Source of the DNA: Doryteuthis pealeii
Taxonomy: Eukaryota > Mollusca > Cephalopoda > Myopsida > Loliginidae
Direction of reading: 5' to 3'
Assembly: GCA_023376005.1 (NCBI GenBank)
Contig: CM042145.1
Coordinates: 66,148,974-66,212,973 of the forward strand
Length of the DNA stretch: 64,000 nt
Position 1 is the first letter of the stretch. Each line of letters starts with the position of its first letter. This document shows positions 21,261-31,488 of this stretch, one piece after another. The notes beneath the pieces are model-generated. The model did not search any database. It was not told the DNA's origin and saw nothing but the letters and a program-made list of their open reading frames with translations. The translations under genes and the position numbers were made by a program.

Positions 21261-21633
21261 CCCACTGGTTTTCGAATAAAAAAGGAGACGCTTCTGTACT
21301 GATATCATTAACTTTATTTAACAAACACTGTGAAACTACAACAAAACAAATAACATTTAATGACAGCGAATACATTTCTAAGAATCAAAAGGATTTGAAT
21401 GTCAGAGTACTCACCGTGTCATCCGTCTTGGCCAGTGGCAGAATCTAAAAGGGGCCTTGTATAAGTCTTCCCCCTTACCACCTTCCTGGTTAGGGGAATA
21501 ACAGCCCGCAGAAAATGGGAGTGATGAACCCATCAAACTATTAAAATTGGACACTATGGTTTAATTAATGTTACAAACAAAAATTATGTATTTAAAAATT
21601 AATATAGGATTAATTGTCCAGTTTAGCGGCAGT

Positions 21634-21800
21634 TACATCCAGCAGATATCATTAGATGTGAACTACGCAGATGATCTAGCTACTTTTAACAAATTCATGA
21701 TGTTCATGCCAAATAACTGCTGCAAAGCGTAGAGAAATCAGCAAGAGGCATTGGCGTTCATATCAACTCAGATAAAACAGGATTTATGTGTTAAAAACCA
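21634..21800 (+). pseudogene. LINE reverse transcriptase fragment, second copy
   Basis: IQQISLDVNYADDLA is followed, after two frame changes, by ARGIGVHINSDKTGFMC. These are the catalytic YADD box and the next conserved block (GI..N..KT) of non-LTR reverse transcriptases. The first 47 bases duplicate 21207-21257 almost exactly, so a local duplication or two insertions occurred. Not functional. Confidence 0.65.
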
Positions 21801-22157
21801 AGGTTTTCTTTTTCTTTTTATTGGCAATGTAGATAGCCTTCTTGTTTTTGTTGCTAATGTAACATCTTTGATGATAATTTACAAAGGAATTAGATTTTAA
21901 TAATCTTCATTTGTATGAAGAAATTTCCATTCTTTTATTGGATATCAGTTTTATTCTTCTAATAATTTGGGAATAATTGATGACAGATCAGATTTAGTAT
22001 AGTTAGATTTAGTATAGTTACTTTGCAGCCCCCCCCCCCCGGTAGAAGTAATACTACTACCATCACAATATGCCCAATAGTAGTTTGATTTACAAACATG
22101 GCCATAATGGTAATCCTGTTCATAGAACCTCAATTATAACATTATTCCTGATTTAGC
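21801..22157. other. Spacer
   Basis: AT-rich sequence with a C-run at 22029-22040. Nothing recognised. Confidence 0.4.
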
Positions 22158-22552
22158 TTTAATGCACATAGCTGTTTCCAATGCATCTATCATTAATTGG
22201 ATTTATATTGATATGTCCATCAGTTTTTTCTAAGGTACATCGAGTAGGATTATTTGGATTAAGCAGACTATTGTCCTCATCAGTGTGGATTACAAAGCTT
22301 TTATATTCGTTTTTGCAATTGTAGCATTTTACAATTGATTTCTCTTGATTTTTGGAAAATTTGTCACCATGTGTTGTTTTCACCCCAGGAAATTTCCCCT
22401 GAGTGTGGATTTCACAGTCCCTGTTACTAACAGTGATACCTTTTCCTTTTATTTTCCTTCCTTCAACAATGCCGTGTTGTTTAGAGAGTATTTTCTGCCA
22501 TGTGTATTCGTTTCTTGAGGGTAAATGAGTTTTCTCTTGTTTCAGCTACTTT
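22158..22552 (-). pseudogene. Open frame of unknown family (about 130 codons)
   Basis: A single minus-strand frame stays open from about 22552 to the TAA at 22158-22160. It reads YTWQKILSKQHGIVEGRKIK, then an IVKCYNCKNEYKSF stretch with a CxxC pair. No start codon is evident at its upstream end and a stop lies just before it, so it is an exon or a TE fragment. It lies among TE genes on the same strand. I do not recognise it. Confidence 0.35.
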
Positions 22553-22894
22553 CCCTATGTTTTTACTTACGTTGGTTACCATGGTAACCAGTCAAAATAT
22601 TACAGGAATATTTTAGTTCTGGTGGAACCAGGTGGAATGGGAAGTTAATTCGTTCTTGATATAAAAATCAAACTTTCACAAAAATGTAATTTCTAGTGAT
22701 ACAATTTAGACTTTTTTTTTCTCTCCCTTTCACTTTTTGCAAACTGTCTGTAAAAATATCATAATTAAAGTCCTATATATATATATTTTTTTTTTTTCAT
22801 TCATAACTATTAAGTTGATTTCTTTCTTTCTCTCATTTTTTTTTTTTTTTTTTTTTTTTCACAATTGCAAGGCAGGTCACCAAATCGTGTATTA
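22553..22894. other. Spacer with poly-T and (TA) runs
   Basis: Includes a 14-bp palindrome GGTTACCATGGTAACC near 22574-22589 and a T-run of about 24 bases at 22837-22860. No gene. Confidence 0.4.
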
Positions 22895-23404
22895 TGTTAT
22901 ATACCCACACATGTTGCGGGTATATAAACAATGTTCATATGTGATAGGGAGAGTGAGGGAGGTAGACAGAGTATCAGAGAGATGAGATGCATAACTTTCT
23001 TTCTTTGGCCATTTATGATCGCCTAGTTTTCTTGCTTGTTGCATCTTTCTATTTCTTCTCGCCATGTTGGATTTTATCTTGTTGGTTCTTCATCTCTTGG
23101 CCGCTCTTCTAACTAATCCATGCATCAACCAACAACGCCATATTACTTTTTACAACTTTATTCTTAACTAAGTTTCTTTACTATCTAACATGGCGCGTGT
23201 AGTTGAGTTCCAGCTAAGGCAAGAGACACCTCTCTCTGCCAACATCCTGCCTGGAACTGAGGATCTAACTAGCTCTCACGTGACTTCACGTGATTTGCGT
23301 TTTTTTTTCTGCCTCTGGGGTTAAAAGTTCCTCAACGGTCTGTAACTTTCCATTTTCCCTACACACTGTTGTTAATAATCTATGCTTTTATAGATTATGC
23401 AACA
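22895..23404 (-). mobile_element. Solo LTR, family S (510 bp)
   Basis: Minus-strand start TGTTGCATAATCTATAAAAG, end GGGTATATAACA. The flanking four bases are ATTA and CTTA on the + strand, a 4-bp target duplication with one mismatch. It interrupts a minus-strand frame (next entry) directly after GENK. The body is strongly diverged from the other family S copies, so membership rests on the ends and size. Confidence 0.6.
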
Positions 23405-23752
23405 CTTATTCTCTCCCTTTGAAAGAAACTTCTTCCATTACTGAGGAAGGTGCTGACCATGGATTCTTATCTGAGAGTTACTAGCAGCTCTTTTGGCCCT
23501 CTCAATATTTTTGATGGAGATCTGCCAGTATATGTTAGTCACAAAGTGAATCTCTTTTGAATTGTTTGATTTTGCCCTGTTCACTAATTTTTTCAAGATG
23601 ACAAGAGCAAGATTAAGAAATGTTCTTTCTCCTGGTAACTTGTTTACTTTCAACTGCTGTATAAGAGACATACCATCCCCTACATATATGCCACCTACTA
23701 TGGGGTTCTCGATTATGGGATTTTCTCCATGAGTTTCTAAAGCATGAAGCAA
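23405..23752 (-). pseudogene. Fragment of a repeated uncharacterised protein family (HypA, C-terminal part)
   Basis: The minus frame reads LETHGENPIIENPIVGGIYV, GDGMSLIQQLK, then ERTFLNLALVILKKLVNRAK and WQISIKNIERAKRAA, ending at an LTR. From memory this resembles a multi-copy uncharacterised family seen in many cnidarian and molluscan genomes; I have not checked it. It is TE-associated here. One stop and the LTR insertion show it is broken. Fragments at 26450-26830 and 52484-52735 may be the N-terminal part of the same family. Confidence 0.45.
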
Positions 23753-24148
23753 ATTTGTCTTAACCAGAGATCATTGTGAATTTGCAAGTGACAATGGACA
23801 TAAGGAATGAGATAATAATTCTTGAAGATTGATATTTCTGATTCTACCAATCACACACCAATCTTGCTAGTGTTATATAGCTCATTGCGGATTTATATAA
23901 ACAAGAGTGATAGTCTTTGGGTGATAGACAGACAGATAGTCGTGACTTATTCTCCTTTCTATCTTCTTCCTTTCAGTTATGACCGTCTAGTGCTGTTTCC
24001 TTTACTTCTATCTCTTGGACGGTTGTCATCCTGTCGTCTCTTCAATCTTCTTACTATGTTGCTCTCTCTAACTAAGGGCTTCTTTTTAAGTCATGCATTA
24101 ATCAACTGCAAGACTGTGTTTCTTTGATCAAGCTTCAAGGATCTCTTT
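23753..24148. mobile_element. Truncated LTR-like fragment
   Basis: From 23869 (TGTTATATAGCTCATTGCGG) the layout resembles the 22895 LTR start (TGTTATATACCC...GCGGGTATATAAAC), then ATAGACAGACAGATAG and a pyrimidine-rich body. It stops at about 24130, where Helitron sequence begins. Placed in family S with low confidence. Confidence 0.4.
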
Positions 24149-26198
24149 CTATTTTGGATTTGTTATGAATGTTATGAAATAATCTGGTTTATCCATACTG
24201 CGAACCACAGTCATGCTATTTTGAAACATTTCACAATAAAGTCTTGGCAATCTATAAATTGAAGGTGGTAATATTACCTTTCGGCCGGCATTAATGGCAT
24301 CAACGTGTACAATTGCATCAAATAGACCTGCATATTTTTTGGTTCGAATTGTCTTTTGGTTACTTCTTGCCCACTGCAAACAGCTCAGCTGAATATTGGC
24401 ATATGCATCTACAGCATACTGCTGCATGAGACGACGGCTCCTCATGATCAGATTGAAATTATTCTGTATGACTTGCAACCGATGTGAATAAAAGTCAGCT
24501 TGAGTCAGTGTTTGTTTATTTGTTCTTTTCAACCCAACCTGCCAACCATCAGTGACAGAAGGGAAGAGCCATATATAATGCAGTGGGTCATATGAACGTT
24601 GCACTTGGTTAAATCCTTTGAAGACCACCCTCACGGCAGTGGAGTATTACATCAAGATTTCCAACTGTAGACCCAGGGATGACTGCAGCAACTTCAGAGT
24701 TCTCTGGAAGATTGTAGGTCCTGTAGTGGGCATTCTGAGGCTTCAACTCTTTCTGAGAGCATGAAGCACAATTTGAAAGTTATGATTTATATTAAATTCA
24801 ATGGCTTCCTTGAAGCTTTTAATGTAACAGTTATTCTCATGAAGGACTGTTTGAATTTCTTTTATGTCCTCATCCAATGACCTGATGTCTAGTCTATTCA
24901 GCAGCTCCTTCTCAGAGTCATAAAAGTTAAGCTGGGCAAATTTAGGTGACTTTTCTGGATTAGGTAACAGAGATCCAATCCTGTGACACAACTTGCCTTG
25001 TATTTTAAAGATTGGGTTAAACCCATTGTATTTGATCTCATTGCAACCGAGACTCGGAAGAGCAAATATGATTATAGGCCTGGATATTCCTTAGAAAATC
25101 ATTTCCAGATGCATTGACGTCATAATATTTTGTCAGATTTGCTGGTGGAGCAGGTACAAAATCCAGTAAGACCTTGCCCTGTGTGTTGCATAGCGCCTTC
25201 TTTACTGGCACTAAATAATTATAATGTTGCATACCTCTTTCTTTAATTCTATTTCTTGTCGTCTTTTCTTCTGGCCGGCTTTGGTATTCTGATCGTCTTT
25301 GGTATATCTTCCAACATCTTGGATATCTTCTAAGGCCTAGCGTCTGGAGTTGACTTGGGGACTTCGGTCTGGTTTTCTGTTAGGGATTTCTCTCTATCAG
25401 AAGCCCTGTGTCATTGTTAGTTTTTAGATAATAAACACAAGACTTCGATTTATTTTGATGTTACTTTATTTTCAATCCCCAACCCAGACAACTGCTAACT
25501 AACATAGCACGTGTGAGTTCCAGTTTAGACAGAGCATAAAATGGCCGACCGCTCTGCCTGACGTCCAACTGCAAACTGGGGACTTAAAAGGTCCCACGTG
25601 ACTTCACATATTTGGCGTGCTTCTGTAATTTTCCATGGAAGGACCCGGCCATGATATGAGAAGGGTCATCCCCTCAGAATTACAGGGGATTGACAATAAT
25701 CTTATGCAACCACATAGATTATGTAACATATGCACAACACATTGACTTTAGTTCGCCTTCCCATCTAAATGCATGGCAATGAAGACATATGGAATCCCTG
25801 AAATTACCACAGAAATGTTGAGGCATCTGTTGCAAAGCAATATTTTCATCAAAGAGTTGAAAATTGTAGAACCTAACATGTCCAACTCTTCTTTTGGGAA
25901 CAGAAATTCTTCTTCTTTTAATTCTAGAATTTTGCAATTCTGGTGAATTTCAACACGTTTGTTTTTTGTGCTGAATCGTTTTTCTGTCTTGCTGACCTCT
26001 GTGTCTCTGATTCTGCAGCTCAAGTGTTATTATGTTGAAAAGCATCACAATTAAGCCTATTTGAATGTGCATTTTCAGTCTCACTGCGGATTTGCTGATG
26101 ACGGAGGGCATCCTGAAATAGTTTTTGCGATTGCTCTGCTGCAGATTCCTGTTCCCTTCTGACTGACTGCACATTTTCTTTTCAGCACTTTTTTCCAA
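24149..26198 (-). pseudogene. Helitron Rep-domain protein, N-terminal part, split by a solo LTR
   Basis: Helitrons move by rolling-circle replication with a Rep-helicase protein. Minus-strand pieces in order: a basic Arg/Lys-rich start (26198-25950); SICLHCHAFRWEGEL and SMCC with paired Cys (about 25790-25740); an LTR at 25194-25728; then GKVLLDFVPAPPANL (25190); QLNFYDSEKELLNRLD; DPLHYIWLFPSVTDGW; RRLMQQYAVDAYANIQ; GRKVILPPSIYRLPRLY; and KPDYFITFITNPK (24149). This is the usual order of the Helitron-like N-terminal domain. It ends before the Rep catalytic Tyr residues and the helicase. There are frame breaks near 24640 and 25000, besides the LTR. A dead fragment. Confidence 0.85.
25194..25728 (-). 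mobile_element. Solo LTR, family S (535 bp), inside the Helitron gene
   Basis: Minus-strand start TGTTACATAATCTATGTGG, end GGCGCTATGCAACA. Flanks are TGTG and TATG on the + strand, a 4-bp target duplication with one change. It separates SMCCA from QGKVLLDF of the Helitron protein, showing it inserted into the older Helitron. Confidence 0.8.
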
Positions 26199-26449
26199 GT
26201 TATCGCCTGCTTTTAGTCAAATTCTATTTGCTTTTCTTTTCCTTAAACCAAGCAACTTGTAGCACCAAATCCATATAGACCCCACCCCCTAGAAAAACAC
26301 CCTTCATTTTATTCTAATAAATAATACACAAAATAATAAAAAAAAATTTTTATTTTAATAGATAGGATTTCTCTATTTGATTATATTTTGAATAGATTTC
26401 TTGATCCATTACAAAAACAACAGTCTCTTAATTTAATTGATCAACAATG
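26199..26449. other. AT-rich spacer
   Basis: Mostly A/T-rich sequence, with TTTTTTATTTTAATAGATAG and similar words. No gene seen. Confidence 0.4.
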
Positions 26450-26831
26450 TTAACACTTCTCTGTAGAAGTGTTAGGACTGTATCCATTTCTGTGGGGCAT
26501 GGAACTTCCTCTCTGGAAAGGAGCTGGTCTAATCCACTCCAAGATGGTAATATATTCTCACTGCTAAACTTTTGTGATATAGTATGTTCAATCAAGTTTT
26601 ATAGGATTTTGCAGTGAAAGTATATGATCCGACTGAAGATGTGAAACATGTTCAGTAAATGGTACTGTGGCATCCTTTCTTCCTCCAGTGTATGTAGCCA
26701 GATTTACTTCTGTTCACTCCAATGTTATTTTCCTTGTTCTTTTCACAAATGTACCTGCAATTTTAGAGGAACAAATTTTAATTCGTATAAGACAGACATT
26801 GTTTTGGATTATACCATTTGTATTGTGGCTT
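26450..26831 (-). pseudogene. Fragment of HypA family, N-terminal part
   Basis: Minus frames read EVNLATYTGGRKDATVPFTE, HVSHLQSDHILSLQNP, then after a one-base shift IEHTISQKFSSENILPSWSG, LDQLLSREEVPCPTEMD and SVNIVDQLN. The block at 26583-26831 recurs at 52484-52735. Memory suggests the same uncharacterised multi-copy family as 23405-23752; unverified. It abuts a 41-bp minisatellite at both loci. Confidence 0.4.
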
Positions 26832-27001
26832 TGTCCCATATCCAGATAAAGTCTCCTCACCAAAATCATTATCGTCCCATGTCCAGATAAAGTCTCCCCA
26901 CCAAAATCATTATTGTCCCATGTCCAGATAAAGTCTCCTCACCAAAATCATTATTGTCCCATGTCCAGATAAAGTCTCCTCACCAAAATCATTATTGTCC
27001 C
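26832..27001. repeat. 41-bp minisatellite, about 4 copies (locus C)
   Basis: The unit contains GTCCAGATAAAGTCTCC, TCACCAAAATCATT and ATTGTCCCAT. The same unit forms the larger arrays at 33042-33695 and 52736-53655, and all three are entered through the same TTTGTATT.TGGCTT leader. The array ends abruptly at CCCAGCTGGTAGTGG, inside a gypsy RT remnant. Confidence 0.95.
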
Positions 27002-27405
27002 AGCTGGTAGTGGTGTGATCCCATTCGAGTTGGTGTGATGCCCAAGGAAATTGATGCTGGGCGCCCCGAAATGGCATTTTTACGAATTCATATGGACCAA
27101 ACGGTGTTGTAACTACCGTTTTGGGAATGCTGCCTGGTTCCACGGAGATCTGATGCTATTCTTTTGGTAAGGTCGATTTTTGAGAATACCGTGCTACCTC
27201 GTAATCCAGACGTAAAATCATGGATATGAGGTACATGGTAATGGTCTGGGATTGTTGCTGCGTTCAATCTTCGATATATTCGATATTTCGTGCCACCAGG
27301 CTTCAGTACAAGGTGTAGTGGTGATGCATAAGGACTGTCGGAGGGACGTATGACACCGTCTCTTAGCATCTCATCGAATTTTCTCTTGGCGTAGGCTAGT
27401 TTTTG
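27002..27405 (-). pseudogene. Gypsy reverse transcriptase N-terminal fragment
   Basis: On the minus strand: LRDGVIRPSDSPYASPLHLV, LKPGGTKYRIYRRLNAATIP, HVPHIHDFTSGLRGSTVFSK, IDLTKRIA, then after a shift VEPGSIPKTVVTTPFGPYEF and VKMPF. These are RT fingers and palm blocks, including the FSKIDL strand that carries the first catalytic Asp. The frame is lost at MPFRGAQH, just before the second catalytic block. A related copy is at 57372-58130. Confidence 0.75.
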
Positions 27406-28060
27406 CGGTGCGAGTCATCTTGGATGTGAGTATGCAGGTGGTCCGCTCGTCCTGGTGTGGTGTTGAGTCTGATGGTTATCTGAATCAGCGTCTAAGCAAG
27501 GAGTTGTTATGTTTGCATACTGCTTCACAATATCCATGTACTCGCGACCATAGCAGTTTCCCTGTGCCAATCAGTGGTTGCAGGGAAGACGGCAGTTCCT
27601 AGCGTCGTCGCCAAAAGTTCTATGGTACCAGAACAAGTTCAGGTCAAGGTTGGTCCGTTCTCGGCTGGTTGAGCGTCCTTGGTACCGGTGAGGTGTTGGG
27701 CTCCTCTTGCGTCGCTCCAAGGTGAGTTGGATTTCTCACATCTGCCTGGTTAATTCGGCGATTGCCTTATTCGTGGCAGTCTGCTCACACCATGTTGTGT
27801 CAGGTGTTTACATGGCGTGAATGCTTTCGTCGGTCTCTTCGTAGACGAGGTCGGCAGACTCGGCAGTGTCGTCTAGGGCTGCGCATCTGGTCATCGGAGC
27901 GATGATCCGCGTGACTGATTTCGGTAGTAAATCCATCCATGGGTCGCAGAGGAATCTCTCTGACACCTCATGCAGGTCGAGACAACTACGCATGTAGAGT
28001 AGTAATTGTGACGGTGTCCTGTCACCTCTCATGACATTGGCCATGATTTCTTTTAATTAC
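27406..28060 (-). pseudogene. Gypsy (Mag-like) gag C-terminus and linker
   Basis: The readable core at 28044-27808 gives MANVMRGDRTPSQLLLYMRS, VSERFLCDPWMDLLPKSVTR, and a tail LDDTAESADLVYEETDES. GDRTPSQLL followed by the F...W...LP..V block is a hallmark of Mag-like gypsy Gag. The downstream linker to the protease/RT (27800-27406) has several stops and a segment also found at 58140-58400 (GAQHL...PTLT). This gag type differs from the zinc-knuckle gag at 28309-28852, so two elements are mixed here. Confidence 0.65.
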
Positions 28061-28308
28061 GTTTTTATCTGGCTGGTTCGTTCGCTACACCAACAATACA
28101 ATCATACCAAAAAAAAATTCAAGAACATTGCACACATGGTCCCAACATTACATCAAACATCAACATGCATGGAGAAAACAACAACAATTTTACCGCGCAA
28201 CAAAAAAAAAACTCTTCATCGGCTATGTGTTACTCATAATTCCTTATCTTATAAAATAGCTTGCACGACACAACACACTAATACCAACAAGTATTTTAAA
28301 TTTTCTTT
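28061..28308. other. Spacer
   Basis: A-rich sequence between two gag remnants. Nothing identified. Confidence 0.35.
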
Positions 28309-28852
28309 CTAAAAATATTTTTCTGTGCCACTTGGTTTTACTCTGAGGGACAACCGTTTTATCCTGATCGACACATTTCCACACTCGGTCACTGCAAGAG
28401 TTTCCTTTTCGCCCTGTATTATTTGGCCTAAGTCACGCATTGCCTCTACTGCAGAGGGCTCACCAGCATACTTGTCCTCCAACTGGTGCCTCAACTTGTC
28501 CCAGGTAATTCCTGGGTTATCCAGATATAGGCCTTCAATGAACTTCGACACTGTACCCAGTGCGGCATCATAAGCCAGCATCACTAGTTCACGATCTCCT
28601 AGTCCAAAAAATAATGCGCTTTTTCTGGATAGTCTACAGCCAATCGTGCAGACCCACAGCCTCACCCCTATAAGTGGGTATTTTCACCCCCCCTACCAAA
28701 CTCCTAAACTCTTTAGTAACATCTTCCATATCATCCCCCATATTACTAGTGGTCTCGGGATCTTGCATAGACATTACAATCAAAATTAAAATCAACAAGA
28801 TACAAAAGAACAATGTCTCGACAGACGTGCAACAACAAACGAGATAAGCCAA
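28309..28852 (-). pseudogene. Gypsy gag N-terminal half (zinc-knuckle gag type, copy 1)
   Basis: The minus-strand frame opens MSMQDPETTSNMGDDMEDV, continues to VKIPTYRGEAVGLHDWL, shifts frame, then LGDRELVMLAYDAALGTVSK, PGITWDKLRHQLEDKYAGE and IQGEKETLAVTECG. It closely parallels the copy at 60324-60760. Retroelement capsid region; two frame changes make it non-functional. Confidence 0.7.
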
Positions 28853-29689
28853 GCAAAAGAGTGTCCTACCTGGTCAGTAGAGCTGTCTGCTTGTCTTGGT
28901 GAAGTTGCTGTTGGTTCCTTTGTCCTTTCTTACGCACCCACACTCGTTGGGGTCGACCAGTGTGCACACGCAGCAAGAAATATTTTTTTAAAAATGCGAT
29001 AAAGGTCCCAGTTGTAAAAATAAAAAGAATATAATACAAAAGGGATGGGAATTTCAGACACCTCTCTTTGCTCCCGTGAAAGGAGGAGGAGAAAACTGAA
29101 CGAAAAGCAACAACGCTGAATAGAGAAAAGACGCCTAAAACTTTAAATAAACATACAAGAGTTTATTCACATCGAATTACAACTTTTTATACAAGAAAAG
29201 AAAGGGGGTAAGAGCATATATACAAGTCTACGTGGGGTCGGGGGAATAAAATTAATAGGTAGTTCTTATGTCAAATGAGTAGGCGAGCAATCGAACAGAT
29301 ACAAATATCAAAACATATCAACAATACACGAATTGCACAGCTAACAACTGGAATTCAAAAAATACAACAAAAATATGATATACTTCGCTTTTCACTTACT
29401 GTGCCTTTGGAATTCGCCAAAAAGTTCTTTTCAAAAAGACAATTATACTGCCGTTGGAATCCGTCAAAAAGTTCCTTTCAAAAAAACAGTTATTCAATCC
29501 TGTTTTTTTTTTATAACTCTTTTTTTATCATTCGTGGATTCTTTCTATCCAAAATGAACTGGCTTTTAATTCGTAGTCAATCGTCTGCAATCTCCTTGAT
29601 TGCCCATCCTTAAAAATCGAAATGTGTAATTTTTCTCAGAGCTCGAAATTTCACGTGCTGACTGCCGGTAAGATTCTTTAACTGTGGTT
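28853..29689. mobile_element. LTR/leader remnants and spacer
   Basis: 28890-28930 (GTGAAGTTGCTGTTGGTTCC) matches the leader next to the LTR at 60895-60915. 28930-28970 holds one arm of the ACGCACCCACAC hairpin that also occurs at 31441-31488. 29130-29260 contains a minus-strand AATAAACTC polyadenylation-like word and probably belongs to an unidentified LTR. Inner AT-rich part: nothing recognised. Confidence 0.4.
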
Positions 29690-30199
29690 TTTAACGTGCG
29701 CGGATTCTTGTCACTAAAAACACAGGAAACCGTGGTGGCGCTGGGGGAGGGGTTATAATGCTGGCCTTTAAGGGTGACCGTGTCATGTTCATCGGACGTG
29801 GTTTCGCGCTCATTCCGACATGAGCTGTTACTCGCGGTCTCATATTACCATCTTCAAATAGGCCGTTATTTTTTGTTCGTTCCCGCTTATGGATTAAGGC
29901 ATATTCGTCTGCCGCCATCGTCTGCCTGCCGCTCGTTAAAGAATGTTTTGAGGTCATCGTGAAAACATTCCTTGAAGTTCTCCATCAACATCAGCTGCCT
30001 AAGTTTTTCCGTAGTCAGATCCGACTCCTTTAGCCATGTTCCATCTATCTAAATATGTTTCCATCTGCCTGAAGAATTCCACATATGTCTGTCTCTCATC
30101 TTTTCTGCAACTCTGAAATCTTTGCCTATAAGCTTCGGGCACCATTTCATAACTTCGCAATATGGCCGCCTTCATGGTGTAACGTAGTGGCATCGTCAC
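29690..30199 (-). pseudogene. SCAN-like gag, C-terminal part
   Basis: Minus strand from 30199: AAILRSYEMVPEAYRQRFQS, RKDERQTYVEFFRQMETYLD, RWNMAKGV, then after a shift LRQLMLMENFKECFHDDLKT, FFNERQAD, and later ADEYALIHKRERTKNN. The order YE..PEAYRQ-F, YVEF...LD-W, LI-LE-F, L..DL..-F..E matches the SCAN-like capsid domain of Gmr1-type retroelements, from which vertebrate SCAN domains derive. Frameshifted and separated from its N-terminal half (30748-31345) by an LTR. Confidence 0.7.
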
Positions 30200-30218
30200 G
30201 GTACCAAATAGATATATT

Positions 30219-30747
30219 TGTTACGTAGTGCCTTTTCTTGGACGGCACTAAATATCTATACGTTGTATACTTCTTACGTCTTACTCTGGTCTATTCTTCC
30301 GGCCGTCTTCTGATCGTCTATCTATCTTCTATCTTGGTCTGGTCTTGTCGTGGTGTTTCTTGGGGACTCCGGGTCTTTGTCGGGGATCATTTCTTATCAG
30401 AAGCCTTGTGTCATTGTTAGCTTTTAGTAATAACAACAAGACTTCGATTTACGATGATGTTACTTTATTCGTAGAACCCCAGACCAGACAATCACACAGT
30501 GAGCTCACATCTTGCTAGCTTCGCTTCTAAGTTCTAACTCTAACTGTGCAACTGACTAACTGAGTTGCTTACACCTTAAACCGGAAGGGCTTCTATTGAC
30601 TTCCGTTCTCACGTTCCATCCCCAGAACGCAAGGTGAGAGTGAGGTCAAGCATTGTCACTCACTCTCAAGGCCATCAGCTGTACTGATCGCCATAAGGAT
30701 TTCTATACTACCTTAAAAAGATATTAGTGATCCATAATTATGTAACA
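30219..30747 (-). mobile_element. Solo LTR, family S (about 529 bp), inside the SCAN-like gag
   Basis: Minus-strand start TGTTACATAATTATGGATC, end GGCACTACGTAACA. It carries the family blocks CAATGACACAAGGCTTCTGA and GGCCATAAGG-like sequence near its start. The four-base flanks do not match clearly, and the word CACGGTACCAAATAGATATA at 30197-30217 also precedes a family member at 13908, so the left border may lie slightly further out. Confidence 0.75.
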
Positions 30748-31345
30748 ATGGTATCGTAATTCACACAATCTTCGATCAACAATGAAGCATATACTTCCTG
30801 TGCTTTCCCCCTGAGCGCCGTCTGTATTAGTGTAGTCCAGCTTTCTGGTGGCCACTTTAGATTAGAAGCGATTTTTCTCAAAGTGTTGAAAATATTTTTC
30901 GACATCCGTCTCATTAAATGCTGGTACGAGTTTAACCTGTTGAACGAGTTTGAACTCGTCTTGCCTTTCTTCTCTCAAAGTCCTAATCTCACTTTCCCTT
31001 AACCATGTCTCCCTGGATAGTCTAATCTTTTCTAATTCTATCTCCTATTCAGCCTCAATCCTGACTTTTTCTGTTTCAATTCTGGCTTTTTCCAACTCAA
31101 TCTGCACGTGAGATAAAGCTAAGTGAATCCGTCCCTAAGTCGTCTAATATACGTTCTTCAAAGACATCATTGTCCACCATGTGCTCCGATATTATCCTGA
31201 CTAACTGTGTTTTCCTCATCGTTCTCTTGACTTCCAATTCCAACTTCAAGCTAATCTCTAAAATACTATCCTTCCTCAGTCTGACAAGCCCTTCATACGT
31301 GGGAGATTCTACAAATGTGTCCACCACTGACATTCTGATTACTTA
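30748..31345 (-). pseudogene. SCAN-like gag, N-terminal part
   Basis: Starts at an ATG at 31333: MSVVDTFVESPTYEGLVRLR, EISLKLELEVKRTM, RIISEHMVDNDVFEERIL. It then runs through a Glu/Lys/Arg-rich coiled-coil stretch (IELEKARIETEKVRIE) with one stop, and a segment KLVPAFNETDVEKYFQHFEK. This is the usual N-terminal design of SCAN-like Gag: acidic start, long coiled coil, then the domain before SCAN. The remainder continues beyond the LTR at 30199. Confidence 0.7.
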
Positions 31346-31420
31346 CTTCCCGCCAATTCAGCAATTGTGCCTTCGGTCCCTCTATGGAGCGTTATAGAGA
31401 ATATAAGTGAATGAAAATAA

Positions 31421-31438
31421 TTCCCGGACAAGCCCCCA
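31421..31438 (-). promoter_or_regulatory. Retroelement primer-binding site, tRNA-Pro type
   Basis: Minus strand TGGGGGCTTGTCCGGGAA lies two bases inside a TAACA LTR end and about 90 bases before the gag ATG at 31333. It matches the Pro-type primer site used by many retroelements, with a small number of differences. This marks the true 5' end of the SCAN-gag element. Confidence 0.75.
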
Positions 31439-31440
31439 AT

Positions 31441-31488
31441 TGTTACGCACCCACACTGGTCGACCCCAACAAGTGTGGGTGCGTAACA
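31441..31488. repeat. 48-bp hairpin with TG...CA ends next to the primer site
   Basis: TGTTACGCACCCACACT (31441-31457) is the exact reverse complement of AGTGTGGGTGCGTAACA (31472-31488), separated by 14 bases containing GGTCGACC. Its inner end abuts the PBS at two bases' distance. One arm also appears at 28930-28950. It is either the end of an LTR or a very small LTR-like terminal unit. Confidence 0.85.

Noticed and set aside
22574..22589. GGTTACCATGGTAACC palindrome as a regulatory site
   Set aside because: It resembles an RFX/X-box-like palindrome, but there is no gene start nearby and one isolated palindrome is weak evidence.
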